A stretch of 64,000 nt of DNA, taken from Chiridota heheva (Eukaryota; Echinodermata; Holothuroidea; Apodida; Chiridotidae). The stretch is taken from assembly GCA_020152595.1 (NCBI GenBank), contig JAIGNY010000129.1, positions 60,234-124,233 of the forward strand, given 5' to 3'. Under the pieces are notes generated by a model. It was given only the letters and a program-made list of their open reading frames with translations, was not told the DNA's origin and did no database searches. Shown here piece after piece: positions 1 to 11,764 of this stretch. How positions within the stretch are numbered: the stretch's first letter is position 1; every line of letters begins with the position of its first letter. The position numbers were made by a program, and so were the translations under genes.

Positions 1-50
1 GAAGTCCTCTTTCATATAAGATAAACATGATTGACCCCTGAACTAGTCCT
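1..50. mobile_element. Right terminal arm of a TTAA-type MITE (copy cut by window edge)
   Basis: The first 50 bases match the right arm of the inverted-repeat element found complete at 8247-8809 and 16832-18893: a segment around CCTCTTTCATATAAGAT, ending in AACTAGTCCT. The base-51 flank is TTAA, as at the right flank of the 16832 copy. The left part lies outside the window. Confidence 0.7.
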
Positions 51-56
51 TTAAAC

Positions 57-555
57 AATGTATTGAGCATTTTACCCATGCCCCCGTCAAACCTATAATA
101 GATCATGTGGCAGAGCTCCCTTTGAACATCCGATGTAACCATGTGATTATTACGTCACATTCTTTGAAAGACATCCGTAAGAAACTTACAAAACAAGCAG
201 AGGGATCTAAATTACATCTCGCAAACAAAATGAGACTCATAATCAATTATCGTATATTAGCTACCAGCAAAAGAAACAATGCACAGAGTAGTATCTTATA
301 GTGCAATTGCTGCACAGGAATTTTAATTAAACGCCCTCGAGAAATACAACAGGAAGCCGCAAATATTAACCCTCTCTTTGCATTGATTTTCATTCTTTTT
401 CCGAGTGGGCATATTTCCTCTTACTTAGATTGCGAGTTCGGTCAAGTCTGTTTTTAGTAAATGCGTAAGAGGATACGTCAAAGGCCAAGACTTGTAGGTT
501 AAGGAAGTTCCTGCTTGAAACTATTAGATATATTTTACTTAATATGGATCTAAAT
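57..555. other. Intronic or upstream spacer, nothing recognised
   Basis: Unique-looking AT-rich DNA. A 64-codon open frame at 107-301 (+) has no recognisable domain and is within chance expectation. No exon of the host gene was seen here. Confidence 0.6.
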
Positions 556-1725
556 AAAACTATTGCAAACCTTGCCCTATGTGTTGGGGAGTAAAAACAA
601 ACTATTGCAAACCTTGCCCTATGTGTTGGGGAGTAAAAACAAACTATTGCAAACCTTGCCCTATGTGTTGGGGAGTAAAAACAAACTATTGCAAACCTTG
701 CCCTATGTGTTGGGGAGTAAAAACAAACTATTGCAAACCTTGCCCTATGTGTTGGGAGTAAAAACAAACTATTGCAAACCTTGCCCTATGTGTTGGGGAG
801 TAAAACAAACTATTGCAAACCTTGCCCTATGTGTGGGGGAGTAAAACAAACTATTGCAAACCTTGCCCTATGTGTTGGGAGTAAAAACAAACTATTGCAA
901 AACTTGCCCTATGTGTTGGAAAAAAAAAAACTATTGAAAACCTTGCCCAATGTGTTGGGGAGTAAAACAAACTATTGCAAACCTTGCCCTATGTGTTGGG
1001 GAGTAAAAACAAACTATTGCAAACCTTGCCCTATGTGTTGGGGAGTAAAATCAAACTATTGCAAACCTTGCCCTATGTGTTGGGGAGTGAAAACAAACTA
1101 TTGCAAACCTTGCCCTATGTGTTGGGGAGTAAAAACAAACTATTGCAAACCTTGCCCTATGTGTTGGGGGAGTAAAAACAAACTATTGCAAACCTTGCCC
1201 TATGTGTTGGGGAGTGAAAACAAACTATTGCAAACCTTGCCCTATGTGTTGGGGAGTAAAAACAAACTATTGCAAACCTTGCCCTATGTGTTGGGGAGTA
1301 AAAACAAACTATTGCAAACCTTGCCCTATGTGTTGGGGAGTGAAAACAAACTATTGCAAACCTTGCCCTATGTGTTGGGAGTAAAAACAAACTATTGCAA
1401 ACCTTGCCCTATGTGTTGGGGAGTAAAAACAAACTATTGCAAACCTTGCCCTATGTGTTGGGGAGTAAAAACAAACTATTGCAAACCTCGCTCTATGTGT
1501 AGGGGAGTAAAATTTTTTTATTGCAAACCTTGCCCTATGTGTTGGGGAGTAAAAACAAATTATTGCAAACCTTGCCCTATGTGTTGGGGAGTAAAAACAA
1601 ATTATTGCAAACCTTGCCCTATGTGTTGGGGAGTAAAAACAAACTATTGCAAACCTTGCCCTATGTGTTGGGGAGTAAAAACAAACTATTGCAAACCTTG
1701 CCCTATGTGTTGGGGAGTAAAAACT
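556..1725. repeat. 42-bp minisatellite, about 28 copies
   Basis: The unit is built on ACTATTGCAAACCTTGCC, then CTATGTGTTGGGGAGT and an A-rich AAAAACAA linker. Most units are 42 bp, with 1-2 bp indels, especially at 745-960 and 1370-1385. Because 42 is a multiple of 3, stop-free frames run for up to 341 codons on + and 151 on -. The peptides are pure repeats (LLQTLPYVLGSKNK, or NYCKPCPMCWGVKT in another frame) and change frame at indels, so they look like artefacts rather than a gene. Confidence 0.95.
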
Positions 1726-2294
1726 TTGATGAATGTTAGAGACACGTTTCTTTCCCAGTATGTTTCTTTTAATGTTTTTTTCCATTATTTTTTCTGAGTA
1801 GCTCATTTGTATGAAAGCTGGTTTGTAATGAGGCGCTCTTTACAATCAATATAACAATTGTTAGACCAAATGTAAAAGATTGGAAATAACAAAAGCAAAA
1901 ATACCAAAGAATGCAGTATTTGTAGAATAAAACAACATGTAAATTAAAGAACTAAACTACTATTAATAAAATGAAAAAAGAAATTCTTATATAATGTAAG
2001 ATGAACTAAGAATGACTGGACACTTATAGTGTAGGAGGTGCAATCAAAGATGAAAAACAGCCAAAAAACAGCCAAAAAATACCCTACTTTTTTCAAAATT
2101 TGAAAAAATGTTTAAGTTGATTGATCAAAGTTTGAGGCTTTTGCAATATATTTAAAAGTTGGAAGGATAAATTAGAAGATGGAGCACTGAGACATAACTC
2201 TGGAATTCATGTATGAATTGTATAATGAAAACTAACAGACAAAATTTTGTCCACTTTCAAGAATGGTTTCAGATGAATAGATGGGTAGTTTGGT
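1726..2294. other. AT-rich spacer, nothing recognised
   Basis: No open frame of note and no clear repeat, apart from a short direct repeat of AACAGCCAAAAA near 2055-2080. Confidence 0.5.
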
Positions 2295-2640
2295 AAGTAG
2301 TAATAGTAATTATTTTACATAGCGCCCTTTCTATACAAGTATATTCAAGAGCGCTTTACAAACATAGGAGCTTTAGTATAGCGGAGAGCTGCCCAAACGA
2401 TGCATCATCCATCCATTTGCTCAGGGAAGTAAACGAACACCGCGTTTTCATCCTTTTCTTCTCGAATAGTGTTCTGAGAACCAGGGTGTAACTGTCCTAC
2501 CAAATGCTTAACGTCCCCTTCGAAGAATGGCGAGTGCCATTCAACCATTGCCACTTCTCTCAACAGCTGAATGGGGGAGCAGGAGTTGCAAACGACGTAC
2601 TTACGCCTTGGTGATCAGGGTATCTCAGACCCCTAGCTTT
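2295..2640 (-). mobile_element. Probable 3' end of an L2/SINE-type retroelement, minus strand
   Basis: Read on the minus strand, 2299-2365 gives a tail of the form TTGTAAAGCGCTCTTGAATA, then GGGCGCTATGTAAAA and an (ATTACT)-type microsatellite. This is the usual look of L2-like element and V-SINE tails in animal genomes. The sequence to about 2640 probably belongs to the same or an adjacent old element. The family assignment is by resemblance only. Confidence 0.45.
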
Positions 2641-2648
2641 GCTGTTTT

Positions 2649-2772
2649 ACAATGGCGGCCCGCCCTGCCTCTCTGTGGGCCCGCCCTGCCCCTCCTGGGG
2701 TCCCGCCCTGCCCCTCCTGGGGTCCGCCCTGCCCCTTATGAGAAAAAAATATATATATATATATATATATTT
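2649..2772. repeat. GC-rich short tandem repeat followed by an (AT)n microsatellite
   Basis: GCCCGCCCTGCCCCTCCTGGG-like units of about 18-20 bp are repeated four times from 2655 to 2735. They are followed by A7 and an (AT)n tract at about 2748-2770. The GC content is strikingly higher than the surroundings. Confidence 0.8.
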
Positions 2773-2799
2773 TTAAAAACTTTGTAATCTTTATTAACC

Positions 2800-3357
2800 T
2801 CATAAACTCCCAAATTGATAACAAACTCCATGTCATCCAGCCCACAATTCCGAACAAATCCACCATCAACAACCTCTCTCCTATCGACAAAGTTCATATT
2901 ACCCGTCTTAGAATTGGTCACACCCACCTTACTCACTCCCACCTCCTTATTGGCTCCCCCAACCCCTCTGCAACAATTGCCACTGCACCCTCACAATCCA
3001 TCACGTTCTCCTTGCTTGCCCCCTGTACAACCTTCCCAGAGCTTCCCTCGCTCCCCACAACTCAATTGCTGAGTTCTTCCAGAAAAATCCTTCGGATAAA
3101 ATTATCTCCTTCCTTTATCTTACTTCCCTCCACAACCATATTCAATTCTCCTCTTCCAGCCTCTCTCTACTTTGTTTTTGTTTCACCCATGCACCTCCTC
3201 TCTCGATCACAGCTTTCCAACTTATTGTTCTTGAATTTCGCTTATTCTCCCCCTGTTTCCTTTCCTTTCTACCTCTAGAATGATCTGACCTCTCAGGCAC
3301 AATTTGACCCTCGTTGTCGTGGTGCCGTTAAGCCCTCATCAAACAAACAAACAAACA
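2800..3357 (+). mobile_element. 5'-truncated 3' end of I/R1-like non-LTR retrotransposon (copy A)
   Basis: It begins within the C-terminal region of ORF2 (the stretch encoding NSQIDNKLHVIQ) and runs through the conserved RIGHTHLTHSHLLIG block and the CNNCHCTLTIHHV zinc-like motif. It ends in the shared 3' tail GTGCCGTTAAGCCCTCATC followed by (AAAC)n. It is nearly collinear with the 3' end of the copy at 51005-53375. Several frame breaks show that it is dead. 5' truncation is typical of target-primed reverse transcription. Confidence 0.85.
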
Positions 3358-3655
3358 TAAATGAAATACCTTACATAAATACAGAACACAGAATGATAGC
3401 GTAGGCAATTGTCCTGTTTGGCTCATGAATGGTCCTTATCAATCAGAATAGTTTCATTCTGAGGTATAATTATAGTTAAAAACCCAGAGCTTCTTTACCA
3501 TGGGATTGAGCCCCTGGACTCCATGCTGAAAAGACGCAGCGCTTTGTGCACGAATTAATGCGCCCCTCAACAAGTCTAGCAGCCTGCCTCTTTTAAAATC
3601 AAGCTAGGGGTCTGTATCTGTCTGCATAGGTGTGGAAAAATGGATTAGACCTGAC
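3358..3655. other. Spacer, nothing recognised
   Basis: No coding potential was seen. The part next to 3656 may be the body or tail of the SINE annotated there. Confidence 0.4.
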
Positions 3656-3723
3656 TGGGGAGTGAACCCGGTACCTCCAGCATCTCAGTCGTGCGCTCTA
3701 CCAACTGACTTACCTGACTCCCT
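3656..3723 (-). mobile_element. tRNA-derived SINE head (minus strand)
   Basis: The reverse complement reads as a tRNA-like module. A box resembling the polymerase III A box (AAGTCAGTTGGTAGAGCG, about 3694-3712) is followed after normal spacing by GGGTTCACTCC (B box, 3659-3669), and GGGAGT/ACTCCCC-like ends can pair. A second copy on the + strand at 61174-61239 shares GCACGACTGAGATGCTGGAG. The shared non-tRNA spacing and the degeneracy of the second copy favour a SINE over a functional tRNA gene. Confidence 0.65.
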
Positions 3724-3772
3724 ATGACATCATGCCATCAGGCTGCATTATAGTATTTTCATATTTCATTGA

Positions 3773-4270
3773 CATAGGTAAGTAAGAGCCTCTCCTTTGT
3801 GGTTCAATGAATAGAACACAAATTGGTGCTTCAGTTTATAAAGAGTGCTAGCTTTCACATGTTCTCTTATTTACTGGGCAATGCCAAGATATTTTGAAGC
3901 TTGTGAAAATCTTAAGCAAAGGGAAAGGTAATTTGTGCATCCTTCAAAGCTCAAGTAATTTGAAATCATGCGCCCCTACTAGCCCCATTTCTGCATGTGC
4001 CCCTACTAGCCCTATTTCTGCATGCGCCTCTACTAGCCCCATTTCTACATATACATCCCTCAATAAGCCCATTCTCCATGCTACACATGTACAGTGTAGC
4101 CTCAAGTAGTCAACCATGCTGTCCTTCCGACAGCTCTAGTTTGTCTTAGAATATCTGAGACAAACTTAAGTAATTTGAAATTACTGCATACAACGTCCCC
4201 CAATAAAGCTCTTCTCTATGCTAGATCTGAATGTCAAGCATGCTGTCCTTCTGACAATTCTAGTTTCTAT
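3773..4270. repeat. Dispersed repeat, with a 27-bp internal tandem (family member also at 24620-24945)
   Basis: It shares blocks with 24620-24945: AGGGCCTCTCCTTT-like start, AGATATTTTGAAGCTTGT, AAAGCTCAAGTAATTTGAAAT and GCATGCTGTCCTTCTGACA. In this copy the segment 3965-4075 is expanded into about four imperfect 27-bp units around CCCCTACTAGCCCCATTTCT. The 24.6-kb copy has one such unit. The element type is unknown. Confidence 0.7.
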
Positions 4271-4330
4271 GTAACTGGCAACTCATCTTGAGGCTAAACT
4301 GAACCAACGTATTTTGCAGTAGACGACCCG

Positions 4331-5797
4331 CTTGATTCAGATTAAGTATGCAGTTGATTGAGATTGAGTAAACAGTTTATTCAGTTTGAGTATGCAGTTG
4401 ATTCAGATTGAGTATGCAGTTGATTCAGATCAAGTATGCAGTTGATTCAGTTTGAGTATGCAGTTGATTCAGATTGAGTATGCAGTTGATTCAGATCAAG
4501 TATGCAGTTGATTCAGTTTGAGTATGCAGTTGATTCAGATTGAGTATGCAGTTGATTCAGATTGAGTATGCAGTTGATTCAGATTGAGTATGCAGTTGAT
4601 TCAGATTGAGTATGCAGTTGATTCAGATTGAGTATACAGTTGATTCAGATTGGGTATACAGTTGATTCAGATTGAGTATACAGTTGATTCAGATTGGGTA
4701 TACAGTTGATTCAGATCGAGTATGCAGTTGATTCAGATTGAGGTGTACAGTTGCTTCAGATTTAGTATACATTTGATTCAGATTGGGTATACAGTTGATT
4801 CAGATTGAGTAAGCAGTTTTTTCAGATTGAGTATACAGTTGATTAAGAATGTGTATACACTTGATTCATATTGAGTATGCAGTTTAATCAGTTTGAGTAT
4901 GCAGTTGATTCAGATTGAGTATGCAGTTGATTCAGTTTGAGTATGCAGTTGATTCAGATTGAGTATACAGTTGATTCAGATTGAGTATACAGTTGATTCA
5001 GATTGGGTATACAGTTGATTCAGATTGAGTATACAGTTGATTCAGATTGGGTATACAGTTGATTCAGATCGAGTATGCAGTTGATTCAGATTGAGGTGTA
5101 CAGTTGCTTCAGATTTAGTATACATTTGATTCAGATTGGGTATACAGTTGATTCAGATTGAGTAAGCAGTTTTTTCAGATTGAGTATACAGTTGATTAAG
5201 AATGTGTATACACTTGATTCATATTGATTATGCAGTTTAATCAGTTTGAGTATGCAGTTGATTCAGATTGAGTATGCAGTTTATTCAGTTTGAGTATGCA
5301 GTTGATTCAGATTGAGTATACAGTTGATTCAGATTGAGTGTACAGTTGATTCAGACTAAGTTTACAATTAATTTAGATTGAGTATGCAGTTGATTCAGAT
5401 TGAGTATACAGTTGATTCAGATTGAGTATACAGTTGATTCAGATTAAGTATACAGTTGATTCAGATCAAGTATGCAGTTGATTCAGATTGAGTATACAGT
5501 TGATTCAGATTGAGTATACAGTTGAGTCAGATTAAGTATGCAGTTGATTCAGATAGAGTATACAGTTGATTCAGATTGGGTATACAGTTGATTCAGATTG
5601 AGTATACAGTCGAGTCAGATTAAGTATGCAGTTGATTCAGATTGAGTATACAGTTGATTCAGATTGGGTATACAGTTGATTCAGATTGAGTATGCAGTTG
5701 ATTCAGATTGAGTACACAGTTTTTTCAGATTGAGTATACAGTTGAATCAGATTGAGTATACACTTGATTCAGATTGCGTATACAGTTGAATCAGATT
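4331..5797. repeat. 22-bp satellite array, about 67 copies, with a ~353-bp higher-order duplication
   Basis: The unit is GATTCAGATTGAGTATGCAG plus TT. Variants are shared at ordered positions. A run including GAGGTGTACAGTTGCTTCAG, then an AAGCAGTTTTTTC unit and an AAGAATGTGTATACACTTG unit, occurs at about 4717-4930 and again about 353 bp later. This indicates a block duplication on top of single-unit expansion. Confidence 0.95.
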
Positions 5798-6134
5798 GGA
5801 AAAGTGTGAAAATTGCGTTATGTTGAAATTTAAAATAACGCTTTCTGTGGCGCCCACAAATTTATTTAGATATGTGATGTTGCAAGTTGTAGACTCCTGC
5901 AGAACTGCCTGTGTAAACAATATAATTACAGACCCAAGATGTTGTTAACAAAAAGGTTGGAAATTTTATCCTCTGATACTGTACAGAAGATTTCTTTTGA
6001 GAACTTGACATTAGACCCCCATAGTATACCTGAAGATGGAATCCAACCATAATTGTTCGAGATATTACCAGGGGAACTTAGCCACTCTGAGCCAGATGAA
6101 AGTGAAGTTCCAGACCTATACTTACATGTATACT
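5798..6134. other. Spacer, nothing recognised
   Basis: It contains a 62-codon minus-strand open frame (5862-6050) with no recognisable domain. Confidence 0.5.
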
Positions 6135-6345
6135 ATCACAACACCGCAAATTTAAGGTAACTCACAACACCGCAGATTTAAGGTAACTCACAACACCACA
6201 GATTTAAGGTAACTCACAACACCGCAGATTTAAGGTAACTCACAACACCGCAGATTTAAGGTAACTCACAACACCGCAGATTTAAGGTAACTCACAACAC
6301 CGCAGATTTAAGGTAACTCACAACACCACAGATTTAAAGTAGCTT
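6135..6345. repeat. 26-bp minisatellite, about 8 copies
   Basis: The unit is ACAACACCGCAGATTTAAGG plus TAACTC, nearly identical over eight copies, with a CCGCA/CCACA variant. Confidence 0.95.
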
Positions 6346-7619
6346 ACAAATACATTTTGGAGATACCTCTCAGTCTCATCTGGTACATGCACTGATTCAT
6401 ACAATTCTCTCCTTGTCTATACCATCATGCGATCTATTTCCTAGCAATCACCAAAAAAAGCTAAAAGTTTAGGCCTACAACTGGACTCGAGCTACTAGTA
6501 GCCGATTAATACACAATACACACATTGTATGTGTAGGTTTACGTACGCCAGTCGGAGATCAGTGATATCACTGTCCAACTTGTCACGTCACAAAATTTTA
6601 ATAATAGAAATTAGAGTAGAAAGTTAAGTCGTTTATATGAGCTACAAAATAGTTTTTTTTTCTAAGATTGTAAAAGACAGACATTTTTCGAACTACAGTA
6701 CAGGTTAGAACTACCGCACGATTATAGCGATTAACGCTACTAAGCTACAGCACTTACGCGATAAGTTGTATCTTTTGTTCAGCACCCCTTTTATATGCCA
6801 CCGATATGCCTCCCAGAGTCGACGGTAAACGCCTTATATAATCCAGTTGTGATATGTCCCTCCCCTTGTGAGTTAACGCGTTAAGAAATCCTCTTAATCA
6901 CTGAAGCAAAACGATATATTGTTATCGGGGTTTAAGACTCACTTGTTGAAAATAACGGTTATGTTTGCCCTGTATTAAGCCAGGGAGATGTAATATTTCC
7001 CTGATTATACATAAACAACGGACAGTGTATTGAGCTGCCGTGTATCTAACATCAGGTTAGGATAATATGTTAATAGAACAGTAGAAATTAAATAATACAA
7101 ACGAATGCAAAGAAAAACCATTTAGACTAGACGTGCGATTATCTTTTTATTATCTTCTTCCAACTTTGAGACAGAAAAATAAGAGCCCAGTACCCGAATT
7201 ACTAATTCAGCAAGGCTTCTTTGCCATTATATCATTAATTTATGCATACCAACAGGCTATCACCTAACGGGTCCGCAAGAAATATATATAAACTCTCTTT
7301 ACTTCGAACCAATGAAATCATTTGAGCTTGTACCCTCAAGCGTATAACACATGGTACAGCTCAATTACATACAACACATGATTGCAACAGAAGATTCCAT
7401 CGCTCGTAGGCTACTACTATGAGTAAACATAATCACAGGAGAACGGAAGAAATAAAAAATAAAAATTAATGAAATATTTCATTCTTTTAAAATCGAACAA
7501 TTTTGACCAGGACTGTTGTTTAGAGGTTTATCATACACATGAAAATGAGATGAGGGAAGGAATACAAACTTTTTGAGGGAATGAATGGTTGTTTTCATTA
7601 ATTGTGAAATGTGAATCAT
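6346..7619. other. Unique AT-rich intronic DNA, nothing recognised
   Basis: No exon, RNA gene or repeat that I can name. It has more scattered CpG dinucleotides than its neighbours and seems free of tandem repeats, unusually for this window. Confidence 0.45.
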
Positions 7620-7652
7620 ACCAGCTTGGTTTGATTCACAAACCAAGCTGGT
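7620..7652. other. Perfect 14-bp inverted repeat (hairpin), 5-nt loop
   Basis: ACCAGCTTGGTTTG is followed by ATTCA and its exact reverse complement CAAACCAAGCTGGT. It is too short for a standard microRNA precursor and not flanked by obvious transposon ends. Confidence 0.8.
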
Positions 7653-8246
7653 GATAACACGGGGATCATTTTTTTCATTTTACAGTACATTGTTATTACA
7701 TAACAATCAAGCAATTAATTCATCCTCCTCTAAACCATGCTACAGCTATTTATAGCGCAGTTTTTCCCGGCATAAGCAGCTAAATTAAAAAAAACGTTTA
7801 CAAATCAGCGATAACCCTGAAAACCCATTCATTAATCATGTTACCATGACAACACCGTGAATCTAGGGTCATTCACGCGAAGTTTCATTTGTATCCAGGG
7901 GCCCATATACACATTGAATAATGTGTTATAACTTATACTAGCCCTATGTACATGCGTAGGCCTACAGGTAATATATATTATGTAGGCACACTGTATACAT
8001 GTACTGTACTGCATGCAGTGTCAGATCTACGAAACCAGAGTGCAGAGGCCCATTATGTTATGTTATACAAATACAGTACAAAATAAAACTGCACTGAACT
8101 CGTACTCAGTTACGTCGACTCCGACCACGAGAATAGGGTCTGCAGTCTAATAGCCTAGCTCAAGTTCAAATGATTTTGACGAATTATAGCCTAACTGTGA
8201 GGGCTTATGAAGGCAACACAATAGTGTGCATGTTTGAAAGTCTTTA
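7653..8246. other. Intronic spacer, nothing recognised
   Basis: AT-rich and low in coding potential. No motif is supported. Confidence 0.45.
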
Positions 8247-8809
8247 AGGATTAGTTCAGTGGTCAAGCATGTCCATTTTATATGAAAGAGGACTTCAAAA
8301 GAAACAAAATGGTAAAGAAAGCATCCAAAAATCTTATTCTGTTAAGGAGATATTCATGTTTAAAGTTTGGTATCATTTATGTAGAAACGAGTGAAATCAG
8401 ACTAGTTGTGATGTCATAGCCTCAGATTCCTCCAAGTCTTTATGTACTCTATCATATTTTGTCCTGCGATTTTGTGGCTTAAAAACCATGGGACATGTCA
8501 AAAAAGTAGTAAAACTGAATCTAGGAGGAGTATTTTTAATAAACCATCTGAAGAAAGTTTGAGGAAAAATAATTCAAATAGTGAAAGAATTAAATAAACT
8601 TCCTTTAAAATACATAAAGACTTTGAGGAATCTGAGGCTGTGACTTCACAACTAGTCTGATTTCAGTTGTTTCTACAGAAATGATATTAAATTTTAAACT
8701 TGAATATCACCTTAATGGAATAATATTTTTGGATGCTTTCTTGACCATTTTGTTTCCTTTAAAGTCTCTTTCATATAAGATGGGCATGCTTAACCACTAA
8801 ACTAATCCT
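8247..8809. mobile_element. TTAA-type foldback MITE (complete copy, ~560 bp)
   Basis: Long terminal inverted repeats: AGGATTAGTTCAGTGGTCAA at the left end and the reverse complement (CTAAACTAATCCT and upstream) at the right. Pairing continues inward for roughly 200 bp (for example GAAACAAAATGGT with ACCATTTTGTTTC). It has no coding frame. Flanks are TTTA and ATTA. The copy at 16832-18893 has perfect TTAA flanks, the target duplication used by piggyBac-type elements. Confidence 0.8.
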
Positions 8810-9574
8810 ATTATGTGATTCTCCTTGCAATATAGAAGTTGATTAATGGAGGCGGACAATGGAATACCGATTTTAGCGCGGTAACTCACGTTTTGGGGCC
8901 TAATGCTTAGGTTTTCTCCACAACATGGAGCACAGGAAGAGATTGATTTTAGCGCGTTTACTTATGCTAACCTGCGATTTGCAGGAAGGTTAGGCTATTT
9001 ATTATCTGAGGTAACTGTGGTAAGGGAGGTAAGCGCACACGGTAAGCGCGTGTGGTAGTTCTAATCTGTACTTTACATATGTATTAGAAAATTGTTGCAA
9101 ATTAAGAAATACATGAGTTGATACCATAATTGTACTTACATATATGATCATCTGAGTAGATCATTTTTCAGCTTTAAAAAAAAAAAAAAAAAAGTGATAT
9201 ATTTCATCTTTGAGTTTGCTGTAAAAGTTTTAAAAAATCCTAGTTTGTATGTGTGATTGTGTGGGAGACCATGGTACCATGGCCCCACCCACTCCTATGA
9301 AGTTTTGTAACTTCCCTCCCTGACTTATTTTTTTTCTTTTAGGCAAACCCAATTTACGCTCAAGATAAATCACAAGTAAGATATTGATATGCAAAAGATG
9401 AACGAAAATGTATATTATTCAGGAAGACCTCTTGTCACATTAGTATGAAAGAGAGCAACAAAATTCTACAAATTGTTGCCATGACTGCAATCAATTTGAA
9501 GATAAACACTCCATAATATAACTCATATTCAATGGCAGAACTTGAAGAATAAAATTCATTAAAGAAACATATTC
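8810..9574. other. Intronic spacer with two related TTTTAGCGCG segments
   Basis: Near 8870-8980 a motif GATTTTAGCGCG occurs twice. A poly-A tract lies at about 9176-9193. Nothing coding is supported. Confidence 0.4.
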
Positions 9575-9995
9575 ACAACTCCAGTTCCGAGACATTTGCA
9601 CTGGTTGCCAGTTAAACAAAGAATTATGTATAAACTAGGGCTTCTTGTGTATAAATCTCTTTTACAAGAGTGGCCCACAGTACCTATCTGAATGTGTTGA
9701 ATTTCATTATTCTAAACAGGATGGTCTTCGACCATCTAAACAATTACTGCTGCTTAGAGAGAGTTTTTCAAATACTGGGGAGGCCGTTGTTTTCACATAA
9801 TCTCTGCCAGAGTGGAATAGCATTCCATTACAGATACGATTTGCTGAGACTATTAACTCTTTTAAGAATTGATTGAACTTGTTTTTGTGCCTGACCTTTT
9901 TGAATAACATTGAACTGTTTTGGTTGTTTTGATGCAAAGCGCATTGAATGTCATTTATGGCAGATGCTGACGCTGTACAAGAATAATGATTGCTT
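9575..9995 (+). mobile_element. Decayed 3' end of an L2/CR1-like retrotransposon
   Basis: Conceptual translation with stops shows the conserved tail of non-LTR ORF2: LHWLPVKQRIMYKLGLLVYK, then an EWNSIPLQIRFAETINSFKN-like block, then LNLFL. Downstream, AAAGCGCATTGAATG is followed by an L2-type noncoding tail. It has several stops and frame breaks, so it is a fossil. Confidence 0.75.
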
Positions 9996-11025
<1,030 letters not shown>

Positions 11026-11168
11026 TGTTGTAGAGATGTAACGTGAATGGCAGCAGACGTGAGTGTTGTAGAGATGTAATGTGAATGCCAGCAGACGTGA
11101 GTGTTGTAGAGATGTAACGTGAATGGCGGCAGATGTGAGTGTTGTAGAGATGTAACGTGAATGGCAGC
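11026..11168. repeat. ~38-bp minisatellite, about 3.7 copies
   Basis: Unit GTGTTGTAGAGATGTAACGT followed by GAATGGCAGCAGACGTGA, with small substitutions. Confidence 0.9.
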
Positions 11169-11221
11169 TACTAAAGTTTGCAGTGAGAATAGGAAGTATC
11201 AAATGAAATTTGTTTTAGTTT

Positions 11222-11396
11222 ATTAGAGGGCTGGTGTAGGTGGAGGGTTGGTGTAGGTGGAGGGGTTGGTGTAGGAGGAGGGTGTAGGTTGAGTGGGTTG
11301 GTGTGGGTGGAGGTTGGTGTAGGTGGGGGTTGGTGGAGGGGTTGGTGTAGGTGGGGGTTGGTGTAGGTGGAGGGGTTGGTGTAGGTAGAGGGGGTT
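11222..11396. repeat. G-rich minisatellite (GGTGTAGGTGGAGGGGTT units)
   Basis: About ten imperfect units of 12-20 bp. All guanine runs are on the + strand, so a G-quadruplex is conceivable. A 19-nt poly-G run follows at about 11470-11487. Confidence 0.9.
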
Positions 11397-11764
11397 GTTT
11401 TGCTGTGCAATTAAAACTTCTGGAGGTTTTGTACCCTAATCTAGCGGCACTGAAAAATGGTGCGGGTCGGGTGGGGGGGGGGGGGGAGCCCAGAAATATT
11501 GTCAGTTTTTTCCATCTTTAAGCAGCTCGGTGCGGGATATTCCTGCTATAAAAATTCCACCCATGCAGGATATTTTGGTAATTTTCCCAAAAAGTAAAAT
11601 AATGCAATTTGTAGGTCATATTTTTACTGTTTGATATTTTTCCGAAATAAAAATGTAGAATGAGTAATTCTAATAACATTAAGAAATTTCTTACCTTTTT
11701 TCACATTTCTTTCTTTTCACTGTATTTACATGTCATGGTTATCCAAGATGGAATATTTGGCCTA
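11397..11764. other. Spacer between minisatellites
   Basis: Contains the poly-G tract near 11470 and otherwise AT-rich DNA. Nothing coding is supported. Confidence 0.45.

Noticed and set aside
556-1725. CRISPR-like array
   Set aside because: Tandem repeats have no distinct spacers, and the genome is eukaryotic.
772-1797. A 341-codon open frame on + that looks like a Cys-rich repeat protein
   Set aside because: It is the 42-bp minisatellite read through; the same array is open in other frames and strands, and the reading frame switches phase at indels.
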